Program-made: the position numbers and the translations under genes
Assembly (NCBI GenBank): GCA_020401865.1
Contig: JADCAS010000021.1
Location: forward strand, 1 to 52,360
DNA length: 52,360 nucleotides
Source of the DNA: Phenylobacterium sp.
Lineage (GTDB): Bacteria > Pseudomonadota > Alphaproteobacteria > Caulobacterales > Caulobacteraceae
Reading direction: 5' to 3'
In this document: one piece after another, positions 17,337 to 26,834 of the stretch
Numbering within the stretch: position 1 is the first letter of the stretch
How the letters are laid out: every line of letters starts with the position of its first letter
The notes under the pieces: model-generated
Database searches by the model: none
What the model saw: only the letters and a program-made list of their open reading frames with translations
What the model was told of the DNA's origin: nothing

Positions 17337-18383
17337 TCAGGGGGCGGCCGACAGGATGAGGGTCCGCGCCCCGCGAATCTGATCGACGACCAGGGGCAGG
17401 TGATGCCGCATGAAGAACAGGCCGTAGAGTCCGGTCCGCCGGTCGATCCAGGGATAGGCGCCGAAGGCGCCCGGGCTGGAGGACAGGAGGCAGGCCCCCT
17501 CCGGGTCCTGGGCCTCGCACCAGGTTCCAAGGCCATAGGCATCGACGTCGCCCATGCCCGGTGGGCGATAGGCCATGGGCTTGCCCGCGGTCTGCACGCG
17601 CTCCAGCTCCGCGACCGCCTCCGGCGAGAGCACCCGGCGCCCCTCCAGCGACCCGCCGGCGGCGAGCATGCCGAGGAAACGGCCATAATCCTCGGCGGTC
17701 GTGTAGACCCCGCCCTGCAGGTTGGGGTTGGTCACCTTCGCAGGGTCCAGGCGAGGCCGCAGGGGATGTCCCCAGGTCGTTGATTTCAGGCCCAGCGGGA
17801 TGGAGATTCTCTCGGCGAAGAGGTCCGCCCAGCGGCGACCCGTCGCCTGTTCGACGAGAGCCCCGGCCACCTGATGGGACGGACCGCCGTACCGGAAAAC
17901 AGCGCCGGGCGGATCCACCTGGGACCTACGGGCGATGCGGGCCGCCGACTCCGAGAGGGTCAGTCGGGAATCCTGCAGCAGGTCCGACATCCCGAGGAGG
18001 CCGCCCTGGCCCGCGGTGTAGGAGAGGAGCTGGCGCAGGGTGATCTCGCCGGAGGGACCCTGGAACTCGGGCAGCCTTCGGCCGATGGGCTCGTCAAGCG
18101 ACAGGAGCCCCTCGTCCACGACCGTCATGACCAGGGCCGCCGTCATCCACTTCGACGCCGAAGCCACGGGCAGGCGCGCATCCGGCGCCAGGTCGCCGCG
18201 GTCCAGGCGGTAGAGAAGGGTCCCTTCCCGATAAACAAGAAGCGAGACCCCCGGGGCGCCCCTGTCGAGGATGGCGTCGAGGGCGCGATCCAGACCCGGC
18301 GGCGCATCGGCGGCGCGGACGGCGCCCGCCGCCAGGGACAGAAGAACGGAAAGGACAGCGAGCCGCCGCAACATCTGGCGCAT
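17337..18383 (-). CDS. Serine hydrolase, beta-lactamase class C/esterase VIII-like, exported
   Basis: The protein is about 348 residues starting MRQMLRRLAVLSVLLSLAAGAVRA, a Sec signal peptide. The S-x-x-K nucleophile is in PVASASKWMTAA. At the place of the usual Y-x-N motif there is FRYGGPSHQVAGAL, so the asparagine is missing or altered. This is consistent with an esterase or peptidase-like member rather than a true beta-lactamase. The middle region LRQLLSYTAGQGGL fits the family. It is divergent from the methyltransferase gene and ends seven bases from the flavin monooxygenase stop (convergent). Substrate unknown. Confidence 0.86.
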   Translation of the reverse strand: MRQMLRRLAVLSVLLSLAAGAVRAADAPPGLDRALDAILDRGAPGVSLLVYREGTLLYRLDRGDLAPDARLPVASASKWMTAALVMTVVDEGLLSLDEPIGRRLPEFQGPSGEITLRQLLSYTAGQGGLLGMSDLLQDSRLTLSESAARIARRSQVDPPGAVFRYGGPSHQVAGALVEQATGRRWADLFAERISIPLGLKSTTWGHPLRPRLDPAKVTNPNLQGGVYTTAEDYGRFLGMLAAGGSLEGRRVLSPEAVAELERVQTAGKPMAYRPPGMGDVDAYGLGTWCEAQDPEGACLLSSSPGAFGAYPWIDRRTGLYGLFFMRHHLPLVVDQIRGARTLILSAAP

Positions 18384-18453
18384 TTTCCCCGAGCCCCGCA
18401 AACTAGGGGCCGACGGCGGCGCGAACAAGCCGACTGCAAGCGGGAGGATGACG

Positions 18454-19293
18454 ATGGCGGCCGCCAACGAGGCCCAGGAGGCCTACTGGAACGACGTGGC
18501 GGGACGGACATGGGCGGCCCTGCAGGACCGGATCGACCGGCAGATCCGCCCCCTCGGCCTGGCGGCGATGGACAGGCTGGCGCCGGCGGCCGGCGAGACC
18601 GTGCTCGACATTGGCTGCGGCTGCGGCGACACCAGCCTGGAGCTGGCCCGGCGCGTCGGGCCGGAGGGTGGGGTGCTGGGCCTCGACATCTCGGCGCCCA
18701 TGCTGGAGGTCGCCCGAGGCCGGGCCGAAGCCGCCGGCGCCCACAACCTCGCATTCCGGGAGGCCGACGCGCAGACCGCCGCGCTTCCGGGCGGCCGGGA
18801 CGCCGTCTTCTCGCGTTTTGGCGTGATGTTCTTCGCGGACCCCGAGGCCGCCTTCGCCAACCTGCGACGGAGCCTGCGGCCCGGCGGCCGGCTGGCCTTC
18901 GTCTGTTGGCGTCCCCTGCCCGAGAACCTGTGGATACACCTGCCCGCCGAGGCCGCCGCCGGCCTCGTGCCTCCCGCTCCGCCGCCGGAGCCGGGGACGC
19001 CAGGGCCCTTCGCCTTCGCCGACCCGGACAGGGTGCGGCGCATTCTGGCCGAGGCCGGGTTCACCGGGATCGAAATCAGCCCCCATGACGAGGCGATCGG
19101 CGGCCTGGACCTTGAAGGAACGGTGGGGATGAGCGTCTGGCGAGGGCCCCTCGGCGCAATCCTGCGAGAGCGGCCAGACCTGGCCCCCGTCCTGCACGAC
19201 CGGGTGAGGACGGCGGTCTCGCCCTGGCTCCGCGGGGACGCCGTCTACATGCCCTCGGCGACCTGGCTGGTGAGCGCCCGGAACCCTGGCTGA
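18454..19293 (+). CDS. Class I SAM-dependent methyltransferase
   Basis: This 279-residue enzyme has motif I ETVLDIGCGCGDTSLELARRVGPEG, motif II LGLDISAPMLEVARGRA and a later LRPGGRLAFVCWRPL. It is of the UbiE/Methyltransf_11-25 kind and the acceptor is unknown. A CGGGAGG ribosome site fits the ATG at 18454 (MAAANEAQEAYWNDVAG); an ATG six bases earlier is too close to that site. The gene is convergent with the alpha/beta hydrolase gene (two-base gap). Confidence 0.88.
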   Translation: MAAANEAQEAYWNDVAGRTWAALQDRIDRQIRPLGLAAMDRLAPAAGETVLDIGCGCGDTSLELARRVGPEGGVLGLDISAPMLEVARGRAEAAGAHNLAFREADAQTAALPGGRDAVFSRFGVMFFADPEAAFANLRRSLRPGGRLAFVCWRPLPENLWIHLPAEAAAGLVPPAPPPEPGTPGPFAFADPDRVRRILAEAGFTGIEISPHDEAIGGLDLEGTVGMSVWRGPLGAILRERPDLAPVLHDRVRTAVSPWLRGDAVYMPSATWLVSARNPG

Positions 19294-19295
19294 AC

Positions 19296-20252
19296 TCACC
19301 CGTTCAGGAAGCGGGCGAGGGCGGCGCGGCTGTCGCGCTCCGCCGCCTGGGCGACCCGCGACCCGCGCATGACCTGGAAGGCGTGGAAGGCGCCGGGATA
19401 GACATGCAACTCGGTGGGAATTCCCTCGCGGGTCAGGCGCCGCGCGTACTCCAGGTTCTCCTCCAGGAACAGGTCCAGGGCGCCGGTGGCGATGAAGGTC
19501 GGCGGCAGACCCGCAAGGCTTTCGGCCCGGGCCGCGGCGGCGTAGGGCAGGACCCCTTCGATCCCGGGCTCATGCCCGAGCAGGGCCGCCCAGCCGAAAC
19601 GGTTGTTGTGCGCGGTCCAGATAAACTCGCCCGTCGTGGGGTGCGGATCGGGGCGCGTACAGGTGCGGTCGTCAATCATCGGGTAGATCAGGTGCTGGAA
19701 GGCGAGCCGATGCTCGCCCCGGTCCCGGACCAGCAGGGCGAGGCCTGCGGCAAGGCCTCCGCCGGCGCTCTCGCCCATGACCCCGACCCGCTCCGGGTCG
19801 ACTCCCAGTTCGGCGGCGTGAGTCAGGGTCCAGGCCAGGGCGGCGTAGCAGTCCTCCACGGCGCCGGGGAAGCGGGTCTCGGGCGCCAGGCGATACTCCA
19901 CCGTGACAATCACGCAGCCGAGGTCGGCGGCCATGGGCCGGTGAAGGGCCTCGTTGGCGTCCGCCCGGCCCGAGACATAGCCGCCCCCGTGGATGTGCAG
20001 GATGCAGGGCAGGGCCCCCGCGACACCCCGGGGCCGGTAGATGAGGACCTCGACCTCGGGATCGCCGGTGCGACCGGGGATGAGGCGGCGGACCTGATCG
20101 GTCCGGTCCGCATCCTTGGGGTCGGCGGGGAACCAGGAGGCCCGGCCCCGCATGCCCGGGAGCATGGCTTCGGTCAGGACCACTGTGGGAAAGGCGTCGA
20201 GCATGGGCAGGAGCTCAGGGTCGACCAGGTGGCGCGAGAAGGAATCGGACAT
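19296..20252 (-). CDS. Alpha/beta hydrolase, hormone-sensitive lipase family
   Basis: This 318-residue esterase carries the oxyanion motif LHIHGGGYVSGR, the nucleophile in MGESAGGGLAAG, the acid in ATGALDLFLEENLEYA and the histidine in VYPGAFHAFQ, a complete catalytic triad of the HSL branch (family IV esterases). There is no signal peptide, so it is probably cytoplasmic. It lies 26 bases after the sulfatase stop on the same strand, suggesting co-transcription with that gene. It probably hydrolyses short acyl esters. Confidence 0.9.
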   Translation of the reverse strand: MSDSFSRHLVDPELLPMLDAFPTVVLTEAMLPGMRGRASWFPADPKDADRTDQVRRLIPGRTGDPEVEVLIYRPRGVAGALPCILHIHGGGYVSGRADANEALHRPMAADLGCVIVTVEYRLAPETRFPGAVEDCYAALAWTLTHAAELGVDPERVGVMGESAGGGLAAGLALLVRDRGEHRLAFQHLIYPMIDDRTCTRPDPHPTTGEFIWTAHNNRFGWAALLGHEPGIEGVLPYAAAARAESLAGLPPTFIATGALDLFLEENLEYARRLTREGIPTELHVYPGAFHAFQVMRGSRVAQAAERDSRAALARFLNG

Positions 20253-20278
20253 GGAGCCTCGGCTTCGGGTGGGGGCCT

Positions 20279-21814
20279 TCAGGGGTAGATCTTGAGCATC
20301 TGCCCCTCATGACGGCGGACCGCCTGGCGCATGCTGGTCCACTGGGCCGGGACATTGGACCTGTCCCATTCTGCGATCTCGGCCTTGAGGCGGGCGACGA
20401 CCTCGGGGCGCGCGGCGGCGAGGTTGCGTGTCTCGCCGGGGTCCTCGGACAGGTTGTAGAGCATGTCGTAGACGCCCTGGGAGGAGGCCCGGGCCTGGAC
20501 GCCGTCGGGGGTGATGCCGGCGGCCAGGCTCTCGGACTCGCCCGGCTCGGCGCGGTTGACGCTCCAGAGCTTCCAGGCGCCGTCGCGGATCGCGTAGTTG
20601 GGCCCGGTCCGCCAGAAGAGGCGGCGCTCGAAGCGCTTCGGCTCGGGTCCGGCAAGGTAGGGGACGAGGTTCTCGCCATCCGTCCCCTTCGGCAGGGTTG
20701 CGCCTGCCAGGGCGGCGGCGGTGGGGGCGATATCGAGGCTGGAGACCAACTGGTCCTCCACCGCGCCGCGCCGGAAGCGTCCGGGCGCCGAGACGATGTA
20801 GGGCACGCGGATTCCGCCCTCGAGATGCAGGCCCTTGAAGCCGTTCAGGGGCGCGTTGGTGCAGGCGGTCCCGACATAGCCGGCGCAGCCGTTGTCCGAC
20901 AGGAAGACGATGACGGTGTTCTTCTCAAGCTTCCTCGACTTCAGTTGGGCGCGGATCCGGCCGACGCCGTCGTCCAGGGCGGTGACCATGGCGGCGTAGA
21001 CCCGCTGGCCCTTCTCGGGGATGGCGCGGTTGCGTTCGATGTAGGTGGCCGGGGCCTGGAGCGGCGTATGAGGCGTAGTGTAGGCCAGGTAGAGGAAGAA
21101 GGGCTTGCCGGCGTTGGCGTCGATGAAGTTGACCGCCTCGCGGGTGAAGGCGTCGGTGAGGTAGGCCGTCTCCTGCACGACCTCGCGGCCCCGAAGGACA
21201 GGCGCGGCCCGGCGCAGCAGGGCCATCTTCTCGGCCTCGGTCGCCCCGGGCGGGGCCTGCACCCCCTCGGCGATGCCGAAGGAGGCGCCGGCTCCGGGGG
21301 GCGTGATCTCCTCGTCGCCGACCTTGAAGTCGGTCATGAAGGAGGTCGCCCCGGTCATGACGCCGAAGAAGCTGTCGAAGCCCCGGTCGAGGGGGTGGTA
21401 GCCGACGGGCTGGCCCAGATGCCACTTGCCCACCATGCCGGTGGAATAGCCGGCGTCCTTCAGGACCTGGGGGAGGAAGACCTCATCCCGGGAGACCCCT
21501 CCGGTCCGGTCCCGGCCCACCGGGTTGAACTCGTAGCCGAAGCGGGTCTGGTAGCGCCCGGTCATCAAGGCCGCCCGGGAGGGGGCGCAGACCGGATGGG
21601 CGACGTATCCCTGGGTGAACCGCACGCCGTCGCGGGCCAGGGCGTCGATGTGGGGCGTCTTCACCCGGGGCGAGCCGTAGGCGCCCGTATCGCCGTAGCC
21701 CAGGTCATCGGCGAGGATGATGATGATGTTCGGTCGGGCGGGCGCCGCCAGGGCCGGGACCGCCGCCAGGCTGGCGCCCGCCGCCGCTGCAAGGAAGACG
21801 CTTCTCGTGAACAT
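20279..21814 (-). CDS. Secreted sulfatase (formylglycine-dependent arylsulfatase type)
   Basis: The protein is 511 residues with a signal peptide (MFTRSVFLAAAAGASLAAVPALA). Metal-binding residues are in IIIILADDLGYGD. The formylglycine site is VCAPSRAALMTGRY, with the C-x-P-S-R core intact, and VGKWHLGQ is the second family signature. It would act in the periplasm on sulfate esters after maturation by a formylglycine-generating enzyme, which is not in this window. It is divergent from the prolyl oligopeptidase and upstream of the HSL-type esterase. The substrate is unknown. Confidence 0.92.
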   Translation of the reverse strand: MFTRSVFLAAAAGASLAAVPALAAPARPNIIIILADDLGYGDTGAYGSPRVKTPHIDALARDGVRFTQGYVAHPVCAPSRAALMTGRYQTRFGYEFNPVGRDRTGGVSRDEVFLPQVLKDAGYSTGMVGKWHLGQPVGYHPLDRGFDSFFGVMTGATSFMTDFKVGDEEITPPGAGASFGIAEGVQAPPGATEAEKMALLRRAAPVLRGREVVQETAYLTDAFTREAVNFIDANAGKPFFLYLAYTTPHTPLQAPATYIERNRAIPEKGQRVYAAMVTALDDGVGRIRAQLKSRKLEKNTVIVFLSDNGCAGYVGTACTNAPLNGFKGLHLEGGIRVPYIVSAPGRFRRGAVEDQLVSSLDIAPTAAALAGATLPKGTDGENLVPYLAGPEPKRFERRLFWRTGPNYAIRDGAWKLWSVNRAEPGESESLAAGITPDGVQARASSQGVYDMLYNLSEDPGETRNLAAARPEVVARLKAEIAEWDRSNVPAQWTSMRQAVRRHEGQMLKIYP

Positions 21815-21921
21815 GTCGGTTTCCTCCCGCCCGGGACTTCCGCCCGGCCCGTGGGAAGGCTAGCACAGCGGTGGCGGCGCGGCAGGGGTCTCTGTGGCGA
21901 AGCGCCCAATCCGGAGACGCG

Positions 21922-24033
21922 ATGATGCGGAATGTCCTGCGCCCGTTCGCCCTGGCGGCGACACTCCTCCTGGGAACCCTTGCCATGACCGAAGCCCTTG
22001 CCGCCGACGACCCCTACACCTGGATGGAGGAGATCGAGGGTAACCGGGCCCTGGAGTGGGCGAAGGCGCAGAACGCCCGGTCCCTGCCCCGGCTGCAGAA
22101 CGACCCGAGGTACGCCGGCCTCTACGCCGAGGCCCAGGCCATCGCGACCGCCCCGGACCGTATTCCGGGTATCGCCTTCGCCGGCGGGGAGAAGGTCCGG
22201 GACTTCTGGCAGGACCGCACCCACGTCCGGGGCCTTTGGCGCGAGACGGGCCTCGCCGGCTACCGGTCGGGCGCTCCGGTCTGGCGGACGATCCTCGATG
22301 TCGACGCCCTGGCGAGGGTCGAGAAGGCCAACTGGGTGTTCGCCGGAGCCGATTGCCTGGCGCCGGACAACCGCCTGTGCCTGGTGAGCCTGTCGGATGG
22401 CGGCAAGGACGCCGTGACGGTGCGGGAGTTCGACGCCCTCGAAGGCCGGTTCCTGGACAATGGTTTCCGCCTTCCGGAGGGCAAGCACCGGTTCGGCTGG
22501 ATCGACCGCGACACCCTGCTGGTCGTCACGGCTCTGTCGCCCGACGAGAGCACCACCTCGGGCTATCCCTACATTGCGCGCCTCCTGTCCCGCGGCCAGA
22601 CACTCGCCCAGGCCCGTGAGGTGTTCCGAGGCGAGCGGAAGGATGGCGGCTATGGCGTGTACGGACAGGTCTTCCGGAACGTCGGGGGACAGGTCGAGGC
22701 CGCGATCCTGGCCCGGCCCCTCGACACCTTCAGCGCCGAGTATCACCTGCTGGCGGGAGATCGGACCCTGAAGCTGGCCCTGCCCCTGCGCTCGACCCTT
22801 CAGGCCCTGGTCGCCGGCCGGCTGGTGGTCAGCCTGGAGGCGGACTGGGCGGAAACCGGCTTGAAGGCCGGCGATCTGGTAGACTTCGACCTCGCGGCGG
22901 TCCGGGCCACGCCCGGCGCCCTGAAGCCAAATCTGGTCCTGCGCCCGACTCAGAGCCAGAGCGTCGAGCAGGTCGCCTCGACCCGCGATCGCCTTGTCAT
23001 CGGTCTCCTGGACAATGTCCGGGGACAGGTCCGCAGCCTGAAACGGAACGGCGGCGCCTGGACCTCGCAGACCCTAGACCTGCCTTCGGACTCCACCCTG
23101 ACCCTGACCTCGGCGTCGGACGACAGCGACCGGATCCTGGTGAGCGCGGCCAGCTACCTTTCCCCCACCAGCCAATGGCTGGCCGACGCCGGGACCGGCG
23201 CCACGGATCGCCTGCGCAGCCTGCCGCCCCGGTTCGACGCCTCGAACATGGTCGCCGAGCAGCACTGGGCGGTCTCCAAGGACGGGACCCGGGTTCCCTA
23301 TTCCGTAGTGCGCCGGAAGGACGCGCCGATGAACGGGGCGAACCCGACCCTGCTTTACGCTTATGGGGGCTTCCTGGTCAGCCAGACGCCGGCCTACGCC
23401 GCCATCCCCGGCAAGCTGTGGGTGGAGAAGGGCGGAATCTATGTCGTCGCCAACATCCGGGGCGGGGGCGAGTTCGGGCCGCGCTGGCACAACGCCGGTC
23501 TGAAGCTGAACCGCATGCGGGTCTATGAGGACTTCTTCGCCGTCTCCGAGGACCTGATCCGCCGAGGCTACACCTCGCCCCGGCGCCTGGGGATCATGGG
23601 CGGCTCCAACGGCGGCCTGCTGATGGGCGTGGCCCTGACCCGGCGCCCTGAGCTCTACAACGCGGTGGTCATCCAGGTGCCCCTGTTCGACATGATCCGC
23701 TACACGCAGATCGGGGCCGGCGCCTCCTGGGTGGGAGAGTACGGCGACCCGGCCATCCCGGCTGAGCGCGAGATGCTGCTCTCCTACTCGCCGTACCAGA
23801 ACCTGAAGGCGGGCCAGTCCTATCCGCAGGTCTTCATTGAGACCTCGACAAAGGATGATCGCGTCCATCCCGCCCACGCCCGCAAGGCCGCGGCCCGGCT
23901 GAAGGACCTGGGTTATGACTATCTCTACTATGAGAACATTGACGGCGGGCATGCGGCGGCGGCCAACCTGAACGAGCGGGCCCTGCGCCAGGCCCTGGAG
24001 TACACCTACCTCATGCAGAGGCTGATGGACTGA
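21922..24033 (+). CDS. Prolyl oligopeptidase family serine peptidase (S9A), exported
   Basis: The protein is 703 residues and begins MMRNVLRPFALAATLLLGTLAMTEALA, a Sec signal. An N-terminal beta-propeller of about 400 residues is followed by an alpha/beta-hydrolase catalytic domain: IRGGGEFGPRWHNAG, the nucleophile in IMGGSNGGLLMG, the acid in STKDDRVHPAHARK and the histidine in NIDGGHAAAANL. It cleaves short proline-containing peptides after proline in known relatives. A GGAG site precedes the ATG. All catalytic residues are present. Confidence 0.94.
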   Translation: MMRNVLRPFALAATLLLGTLAMTEALAADDPYTWMEEIEGNRALEWAKAQNARSLPRLQNDPRYAGLYAEAQAIATAPDRIPGIAFAGGEKVRDFWQDRTHVRGLWRETGLAGYRSGAPVWRTILDVDALARVEKANWVFAGADCLAPDNRLCLVSLSDGGKDAVTVREFDALEGRFLDNGFRLPEGKHRFGWIDRDTLLVVTALSPDESTTSGYPYIARLLSRGQTLAQAREVFRGERKDGGYGVYGQVFRNVGGQVEAAILARPLDTFSAEYHLLAGDRTLKLALPLRSTLQALVAGRLVVSLEADWAETGLKAGDLVDFDLAAVRATPGALKPNLVLRPTQSQSVEQVASTRDRLVIGLLDNVRGQVRSLKRNGGAWTSQTLDLPSDSTLTLTSASDDSDRILVSAASYLSPTSQWLADAGTGATDRLRSLPPRFDASNMVAEQHWAVSKDGTRVPYSVVRRKDAPMNGANPTLLYAYGGFLVSQTPAYAAIPGKLWVEKGGIYVVANIRGGGEFGPRWHNAGLKLNRMRVYEDFFAVSEDLIRRGYTSPRRLGIMGGSNGGLLMGVALTRRPELYNAVVIQVPLFDMIRYTQIGAGASWVGEYGDPAIPAEREMLLSYSPYQNLKAGQSYPQVFIETSTKDDRVHPAHARKAAARLKDLGYDYLYYENIDGGHAAAANLNERALRQALEYTYLMQRLMD

Positions 24034-24117
24034 TCCGCCCCGCGATTCCGGTTCCTCTTTCCGCGAAAAGCCGATCTAGGATAGGTGGGAACCCGCTGGA
24101 GCGAGGGAGGAGACAAG

Positions 24118-24915
24118 ATGACGGACATTCTGGATCTGGGCGGCCGCGTGGCTCTGGTGACGGGGGCGGGCCAGGGCGTGGGGCGGCAGATCGCCCTTCA
24201 CCTGGGCGGAGCGGCCAACAGCGGCGGCGTGGTGGTCAACGACTTCGTGCTCGAGCGCGCCGAGGCCGTGGCCGAGGAAATCCGCGCCGCTGGCGGCAAG
24301 GCCCTGGCCCTGCAGTGTGATGTCTCGAACCAGGCGGCGGTCAAGGAGATGGTGGCCAAGGGCTCGTCCGACCTCGGGGCCATCGGCGTCTTGGTGAACA
24401 ACGCCGGCAACGCCGGGGCGACGCCGTCGGCGGATGCGCGCCTGCCCTTCTGGGAGACCGGACCGGAAGTCTGGCAGACCTTTCTGGGAGTCAATCTCTA
24501 CGGCGTCATCAACTGCACCGGCGCCGTCATCCCGGGCATGATCGCCCGTCAGGCGCCGGGGCGGATCGTGACCATCATCTCCGACGCCGGCCGCTGGGGG
24601 GACGCCAACATGGAGATCTATGCGGCCGGAAAGGCGGGCGCGGCGGGCTTCATGCGCTCGGTGGCCCGGACCCTCGGCCGCTACGGGATCACGGCGAATT
24701 CCGTGGCCATCGCCCTGACCGCCACCCCGGCGGTGGAGCGCACCCTGAACGGCGATCCCGAGCGCCTGAAACGGCAGATGGAGAAGTACATCATCCGCCG
24801 GCCCGGCCGGCCGGACGACGTGGCGAACATGGTCCTCTTCCTGTCCTCGGACGCCTCCAGCTGGATCACCGGACAGGTCTACCCCGTGAACGGCGGCTTC
24901 ACCTTCGCCCTCTGA
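24118..24915 (+). CDS. SDR-family NAD(P)-dependent oxidoreductase
   Basis: This 265-residue short-chain dehydrogenase has the cofactor motif TGAGQGVGRQ, the NNAGN strand, the catalytic serine in IISDAGRWG and the Y-x3-K in IYAAGKAG. The C-terminal SSWITGQVYPVNGGF is typical. A GGGAGGAGA site sits ahead of the ATG. The asymmetric early loop (LGGAANSGGVVVNDF) resembles 3-oxoacyl-ACP reductase/hydroxysteroid-type SDRs. Substrate unknown. Confidence 0.9.
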   Translation: MTDILDLGGRVALVTGAGQGVGRQIALHLGGAANSGGVVVNDFVLERAEAVAEEIRAAGGKALALQCDVSNQAAVKEMVAKGSSDLGAIGVLVNNAGNAGATPSADARLPFWETGPEVWQTFLGVNLYGVINCTGAVIPGMIARQAPGRIVTIISDAGRWGDANMEIYAAGKAGAAGFMRSVARTLGRYGITANSVAIALTATPAVERTLNGDPERLKRQMEKYIIRRPGRPDDVANMVLFLSSDASSWITGQVYPVNGGFTFAL

Positions 24916-24941
24916 AGACCGGACGCGGGTCCGTCCGGGCG

Positions 24942-25151
24942 TCAGCCGAGGAACGCCAGGGGTCGCCGAAGCTGAGCAGGGCGGCGAAGGCCAGCTCGAA
25001 GGCGAGCGCCATAGGTCGCCTCGAACTCCGGCCGGCCGGCCGGGGTGAGCGGTTGCAGGCCCACGAACCGCGCCGCGGCCTTGGGCAGCAACAGTCCCAG
25101 GAGACTGATGACCAGGGTTCCGAGTGCCCCCACCTGGTTGAGGGCGTCCAA
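24942..25151 (-). pseudogene. Remnant of small membrane protein, apparently frameshifted and truncated
   Basis: The first 49 codons give a convincing protein (LNQVGALGTLVISLLGLLLPKAAARFVGLQPL, then GRPEFEATYG) resembling the N-terminal half of DUF4345-like small membrane proteins. After TYG the frame turns into arginine/proline-rich nonsense. One frame over it continues as LAFELAFAALLSFGDPW, which looks like the expected next membrane segment. The downstream third of such a protein is absent, the SDR gene ending at 24915. A single-base indel plus truncation is the simplest reading. The start would be TTG. Confidence 0.5.
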
Positions 25152-25153
25152 GG

Positions 25154-26626
25154 TCAGCTGGCCGCCGCCAGGACACCCTTCGGCGCGAATACGGTCCGGG
25201 AGAGCGGCAGGCCATCGCCCCTTTCACCGTAACGTCGGGCCGCGGTCCGCACCATCTTCTGGAGGCTGGCGAGGAGGGCCTTCTGGTCTCCGATCTGCGC
25301 GAAATGCTCAGCCTGGCGTCCCTTCAGCGCGGCGAGAAGGTCCGGGAGGGCGATCAGGGCGTTCAGGCGGCGAAGATAGTCCTCCGTATCCTGGCCCTGG
25401 AAGTCCGGCGGCGCGATGGCGGCCACCTCGCCCCGGTCCAGGGTCAGGATGGCCGCGCCGGCCGCCGCCGCAAGGCGGGCGCTGGCGCCTCCTGCCGCAC
25501 GGAACGGATTGGCGTAGACGTCGACCACGGTGAGGAGCCGGGCGAGGTCGGACGGCTCTGGAATGTACAAGAACTGGGATCCGAGGACCTGCTGACAGGC
25601 GTCCGAGAGATAGTCCGGCAGTTCGCCCGCCACCAGCCAGATACAGTCCGGCCGGTCCCGGATCGCCAGTTCAATCCCGGTGATGTAGGCCTCGTCCATA
25701 TCCGCGTCCAATCGGTCGCCCACCGTGGCGATCACCAGAGCGTCCTCGGGCAGGCCAAGGCCGGCGCGGGGCAGGGGCTCGGGGACCGGGGTGGCCCGAC
25801 CCGGAACCTGAAGGGTCTGAACGTGGTTGGCGGCGAAGACGGCCGGCGCGCCCTGAGCGCTCCAGAGGCCCACGATCTCCTCCTGAGTGCGGCGGGTCCA
25901 GTAGACGTCAGCATACTGAACAGGCGCGTCGTCGGAAGCAACGTACATGAGGGTCGGCCCCAGCCGGCTCACCAGGCTGATGACCGGCGAGAAGGCGGAC
26001 TCCCCGCAGAAGTGGAAGGCGCAGGGACCTCGCCCGAGGACGTCGGCCATGAAGTCTTCGTTCTCGAGGGTCGAGACGAGCAGGACCTCCAGACCCTCGC
26101 GACGCGAAGCCATAGCGCCCTGGATGTAGGCGCTCATGTCAGGCGTGATGGACCCGGAGTGGACGATCTCGATGCGCTCGACCTTCGGGTCGAGGGCGAG
26201 GACGGCCGCGAAGTCGATCGCCGTTGTCGATGGCAGGTCGTGGGTGTCCTGGAGCGATCCGACGAAAAGGACATGGGCCGCCCGGACCCGGGGCAGGGCA
26301 AGGCTCCGGGGCGCCATGGCCAGAGCGTCGGCGAACCGGGTGAAGATGGGCCGGCAGACATCATTCACCCGCGCCACCAGCGCGGGCGAAAGGGCGGGAC
26401 TGCGCAGCAGGGAGAGTTCCCGGAGGGTCGAGGCGAGGGTGATCTGCGCATTCTCGTCCAGGCCCCCGCTCTCGATCAGGCGCACAATGCGGTCCTGCAC
26501 GTCGTCCGCCTTGAGGACGGCCACTTGGTCCGGGCGCAGGAGGCTCGACCAGACCTCAGCGATCCGGCGGACGGCCGGCAGGTCGGCGTCATGCACGCCC
26601 TCGGCGAGAATGTTCTCCAGCGTCAT
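25154..26626 (-). CDS. Glycosyltransferase-like protein (GT-B C-terminal half)
   Basis: This 490-residue protein starts MTLENILAEGVHDADLPAVRR. The first 130 residues are helical. From about 150 there is a Rossmann-like region (AAHVLFVGSLQDTHDLPS), and the last 200 residues resemble a GT-B sugar-nucleotide half: LVIATVGDRLDADMDEAYITG, CIWLVAGELPDYL, FLYIPEPSDLARLLTVVDVYANPFRAAGGAS. The last piece matches the E/D-x7-E-like donor region of glycosyltransferases. Donor, acceptor and pathway are unknown, and no sugar gene cluster surrounds it. A longer ORF extends upstream but lacks family-like sequence. Confidence 0.6.
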   Translation of the reverse strand: MTLENILAEGVHDADLPAVRRIAEVWSSLLRPDQVAVLKADDVQDRIVRLIESGGLDENAQITLASTLRELSLLRSPALSPALVARVNDVCRPIFTRFADALAMAPRSLALPRVRAAHVLFVGSLQDTHDLPSTTAIDFAAVLALDPKVERIEIVHSGSITPDMSAYIQGAMASRREGLEVLLVSTLENEDFMADVLGRGPCAFHFCGESAFSPVISLVSRLGPTLMYVASDDAPVQYADVYWTRRTQEEIVGLWSAQGAPAVFAANHVQTLQVPGRATPVPEPLPRAGLGLPEDALVIATVGDRLDADMDEAYITGIELAIRDRPDCIWLVAGELPDYLSDACQQVLGSQFLYIPEPSDLARLLTVVDVYANPFRAAGGASARLAAAAGAAILTLDRGEVAAIAPPDFQGQDTEDYLRRLNALIALPDLLAALKGRQAEHFAQIGDQKALLASLQKMVRTAARRYGERGDGLPLSRTVFAPKGVLAAAS

Positions 26627-26834
26627 GGGTTCCGACTCCAGGGATGGGTTGTGGAAGGCAAAGGGCGCAGTCGCGAGGCGCACGGAGGCCCGGTCCCGGT
26701 GAACCGGGGTCTTCCGGCCTTGGTCGGAGCCGGGGCGGGTGCGAACTGTCGGGCCTTGGGCAAGGGGAGCGTCCGATTCCGGGGCCCCCACTGTGTGCGA
26801 ATTAAGGTTAACCGAATGTTACGCGACAGCCCGG

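Noticed and set aside
26801..26812. TTAAGGTTAACC resembling a CtrA site upstream of the glycosyltransferase-like gene
   Set aside because: The two TTAA halves are two bases apart instead of seven; at best a half-site.
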